DNA of 64,000 bases, taken from positions 1 through 64,000 of the forward strand of contig NZ_JNIF01000004.1 of assembly GCF_000702445.1 (NCBI RefSeq), read 5' to 3'. How positions within the stretch are numbered: position 1 is the stretch's first letter; each line of letters begins with the position of its first letter. The notes under the pieces were generated by a model that was not told where the DNA came from, ran no database searches, and saw nothing but the letters and a program-made list of their open reading frames with translations. Both the position numbers and the translations under genes were made by a program. Source of the stretch: Bryobacter aggregatus MPL3 (GTDB lineage Bacteria; Acidobacteriota; Terriglobia; Bryobacterales; Bryobacteraceae). Below are positions 63,329 to 64,000 of this stretch, piece by piece.

Positions 63329-64000
63329 TCATCCGCCTCGCCGCCGGTTTGGCCGCCGCGCTTTTGCTCGCGCTCGTAGGAATCGGCAAAGCTTTCTGTC
63401 CGCCTCGGCAATACCGGGTCTTTCGTGAAGGGCTGCTTGAGGAGATACACGGTCAGAAACACGTCGGACAGATCGGAAAACATGCCGCCGCGAAGCAAGG
63501 ACCGGACAATTGGGCTCTTGTGCTGATTCTGAGGGCGGCCGTTCCAGGGCAGTCCGCCATACCAGTCTTCACGCAAGCCGCGCCGGCGCATATCGTGCTC
63601 AAAATGCTGTTTCCAGCTTGTTCTCTGTATCGCTCCCGGATTGAGCCCGAGACTCTCGGTCCTAAACTTCATGACGGTGAGCAGCCATGTCACAACATCC
63701 TGGGGATCTTTCACATTCGCAAAGTAGGTGTCCCAAGCCGCTTTGACCGTTTTCCAGGTGTCCTTCGGACCCAGCTCGGAATAGATGATTGCGTAGCCTG
63801 AAAGTTCCATCAGGTTTTCAATCGGCTCGGTGCTGAAGATGATGTTGGTACGCACCGGTTGTTCCTTGAGCTCGTCTCTCAGGCGGTCATAGGCCGCAAG
63901 GCTGGCCTGAAAAAGCGACGGAAACATCTTTGCGACCTGCTCGTCGCGGTCGAATGCGATCGCATCGAAACATGCCTTCGTCGATGCGCCCAGCGCGTGC
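63325..64000 (-). CDS. Unknown protein, 5' end beyond the window
   Basis: The frame is open to the window edge and adds ALGASTKACFDAIAFDRDEQVAK before the first in-window Met at 63927, so the gene is truncated by the window. At least 224 residues are visible. They include NIIFSTEPIENLMELSGYAIIYSELGPKDTWKTVKAAWDTYFANVKDPQDVVTWLLTVMKF and TSWKQHFEHDMRRRGLREDWYGGLPWNGRPQNQHKSPIVRSLLRGGMFSDLSDVFLTVYLL. It ends in a basic, Gly-rich tail. No domain is recognised. It overlaps the next gene (ATGA) and would be co-expressed with it. Confidence 0.6.
   Translation of the reverse strand, partial: HALGASTKACFDAIAFDRDEQVAKMFPSLFQASLAAYDRLRDELKEQPVRTNIIFSTEPIENLMELSGYAIIYSELGPKDTWKTVKAAWDTYFANVKDPQDVVTWLLTVMKFRTESLGLNPGAIQRTSWKQHFEHDMRRRGLREDWYGGLPWNGRPQNQHKSPIVRSLLRGGMFSDLSDVFLTVYLLKQPFTKDPVLPRRTESFADSYEREQKRGGQTGGEADE

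Noticed and set aside
1-64000. CRISPR arrays or rRNA operons
   Set aside because: I saw no regularly spaced repeats and no rRNA sequence. The only RNA genes supported are tRNA-Arg and a tRNA fragment.

Overview
The window looks like an Acidobacteriota chromosome, most likely of the Bryobacterales/'Solibacter' type. The basis is a MacB-like orphan permease of the acidobacterial kind (ADOP), a metallophosphoesterase and a CotH protein that carry or resemble the 'Solibacter' C-terminal adhesion-like domain, a PEP-CTERM protein, a DUF1592-type cytochrome/DUF1552 pair, and a generally GC-rich sequence. No rRNA or CRISPR array was seen.

Layout. (1) Positions 1-5110 are the end of an integrated element: small hypothetical genes, two frameshifted genes of families usually found on mobile DNA, a serine recombinase, an unknown gene and a tyrosine integrase whose 3' end abuts the 3' end of an intact tRNA-Arg(TCG). 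The 78-bp gap between the recombinase and a small basic protein carries two matching palindromes placed in divergent promoters, and both transcripts are predicted to be leaderless. (2) Positions 5.3-21.3 kb are core-like: ADOP permease, rpsO-pnp, a small cupin, a methyltransferase, a sodium/solute symporter overlapping a secreted beta-propeller, a CotH/metallophosphoesterase pair, an ABC-F ATPase, a PEP-CTERM protein and a beta-lactamase-fold hydrolase. (3) Positions 21.3-31.2 kb hold a GIY-YIG-like two-gene unit, an XRE regulator with a B12-binding-type radical SAM enzyme, a penicillin-acylase-family enzyme, MgtE and a multi-PAS histidine kinase. (4) Positions 31.2-41.3 kb hold an IorAB-like molybdenum hydroxylase, a tight redox-looking operon (histidine kinase, Crp/Fnr regulator, unknown, peroxiredoxin, DsbA), a membrane dipeptidase and an Lnt-like nitrilase.

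(5) Positions 41.5-46.5 kb hold the DUF1592/DUF1552 pair. (6) Positions 46.5-55.8 kb hold small stress-type genes, then a translationally coupled run of transketolase, a 66-aa protein, phosphoglucomutase and glucan phosphorylase; together these would turn glycogen into glucose-1-P, glucose-6-P and pentose phosphates. (7) Positions 56-62.2 kb hold an RluA-like enzyme with a Gly at the catalytic Asp position, a secreted protein with two Tudor/SH3-like repeats, an IS630 transposase remnant, an unrecognised 439-aa protein and an exported enolase-superfamily enzyme. (8) At 62218 a fragment matching the 3' end of a tRNA (Asn-like), followed by short direct repeats, seems to mark the left end of a second integrated element. 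Its two unrecognised overlapping genes run off the window.

The parts least explained by known families are the divergent leaderless switch near 2 kb, the unknown gene coupled to the integrase, the 439-aa protein at 58.8 kb and the unknown pair beyond 62.3 kb.
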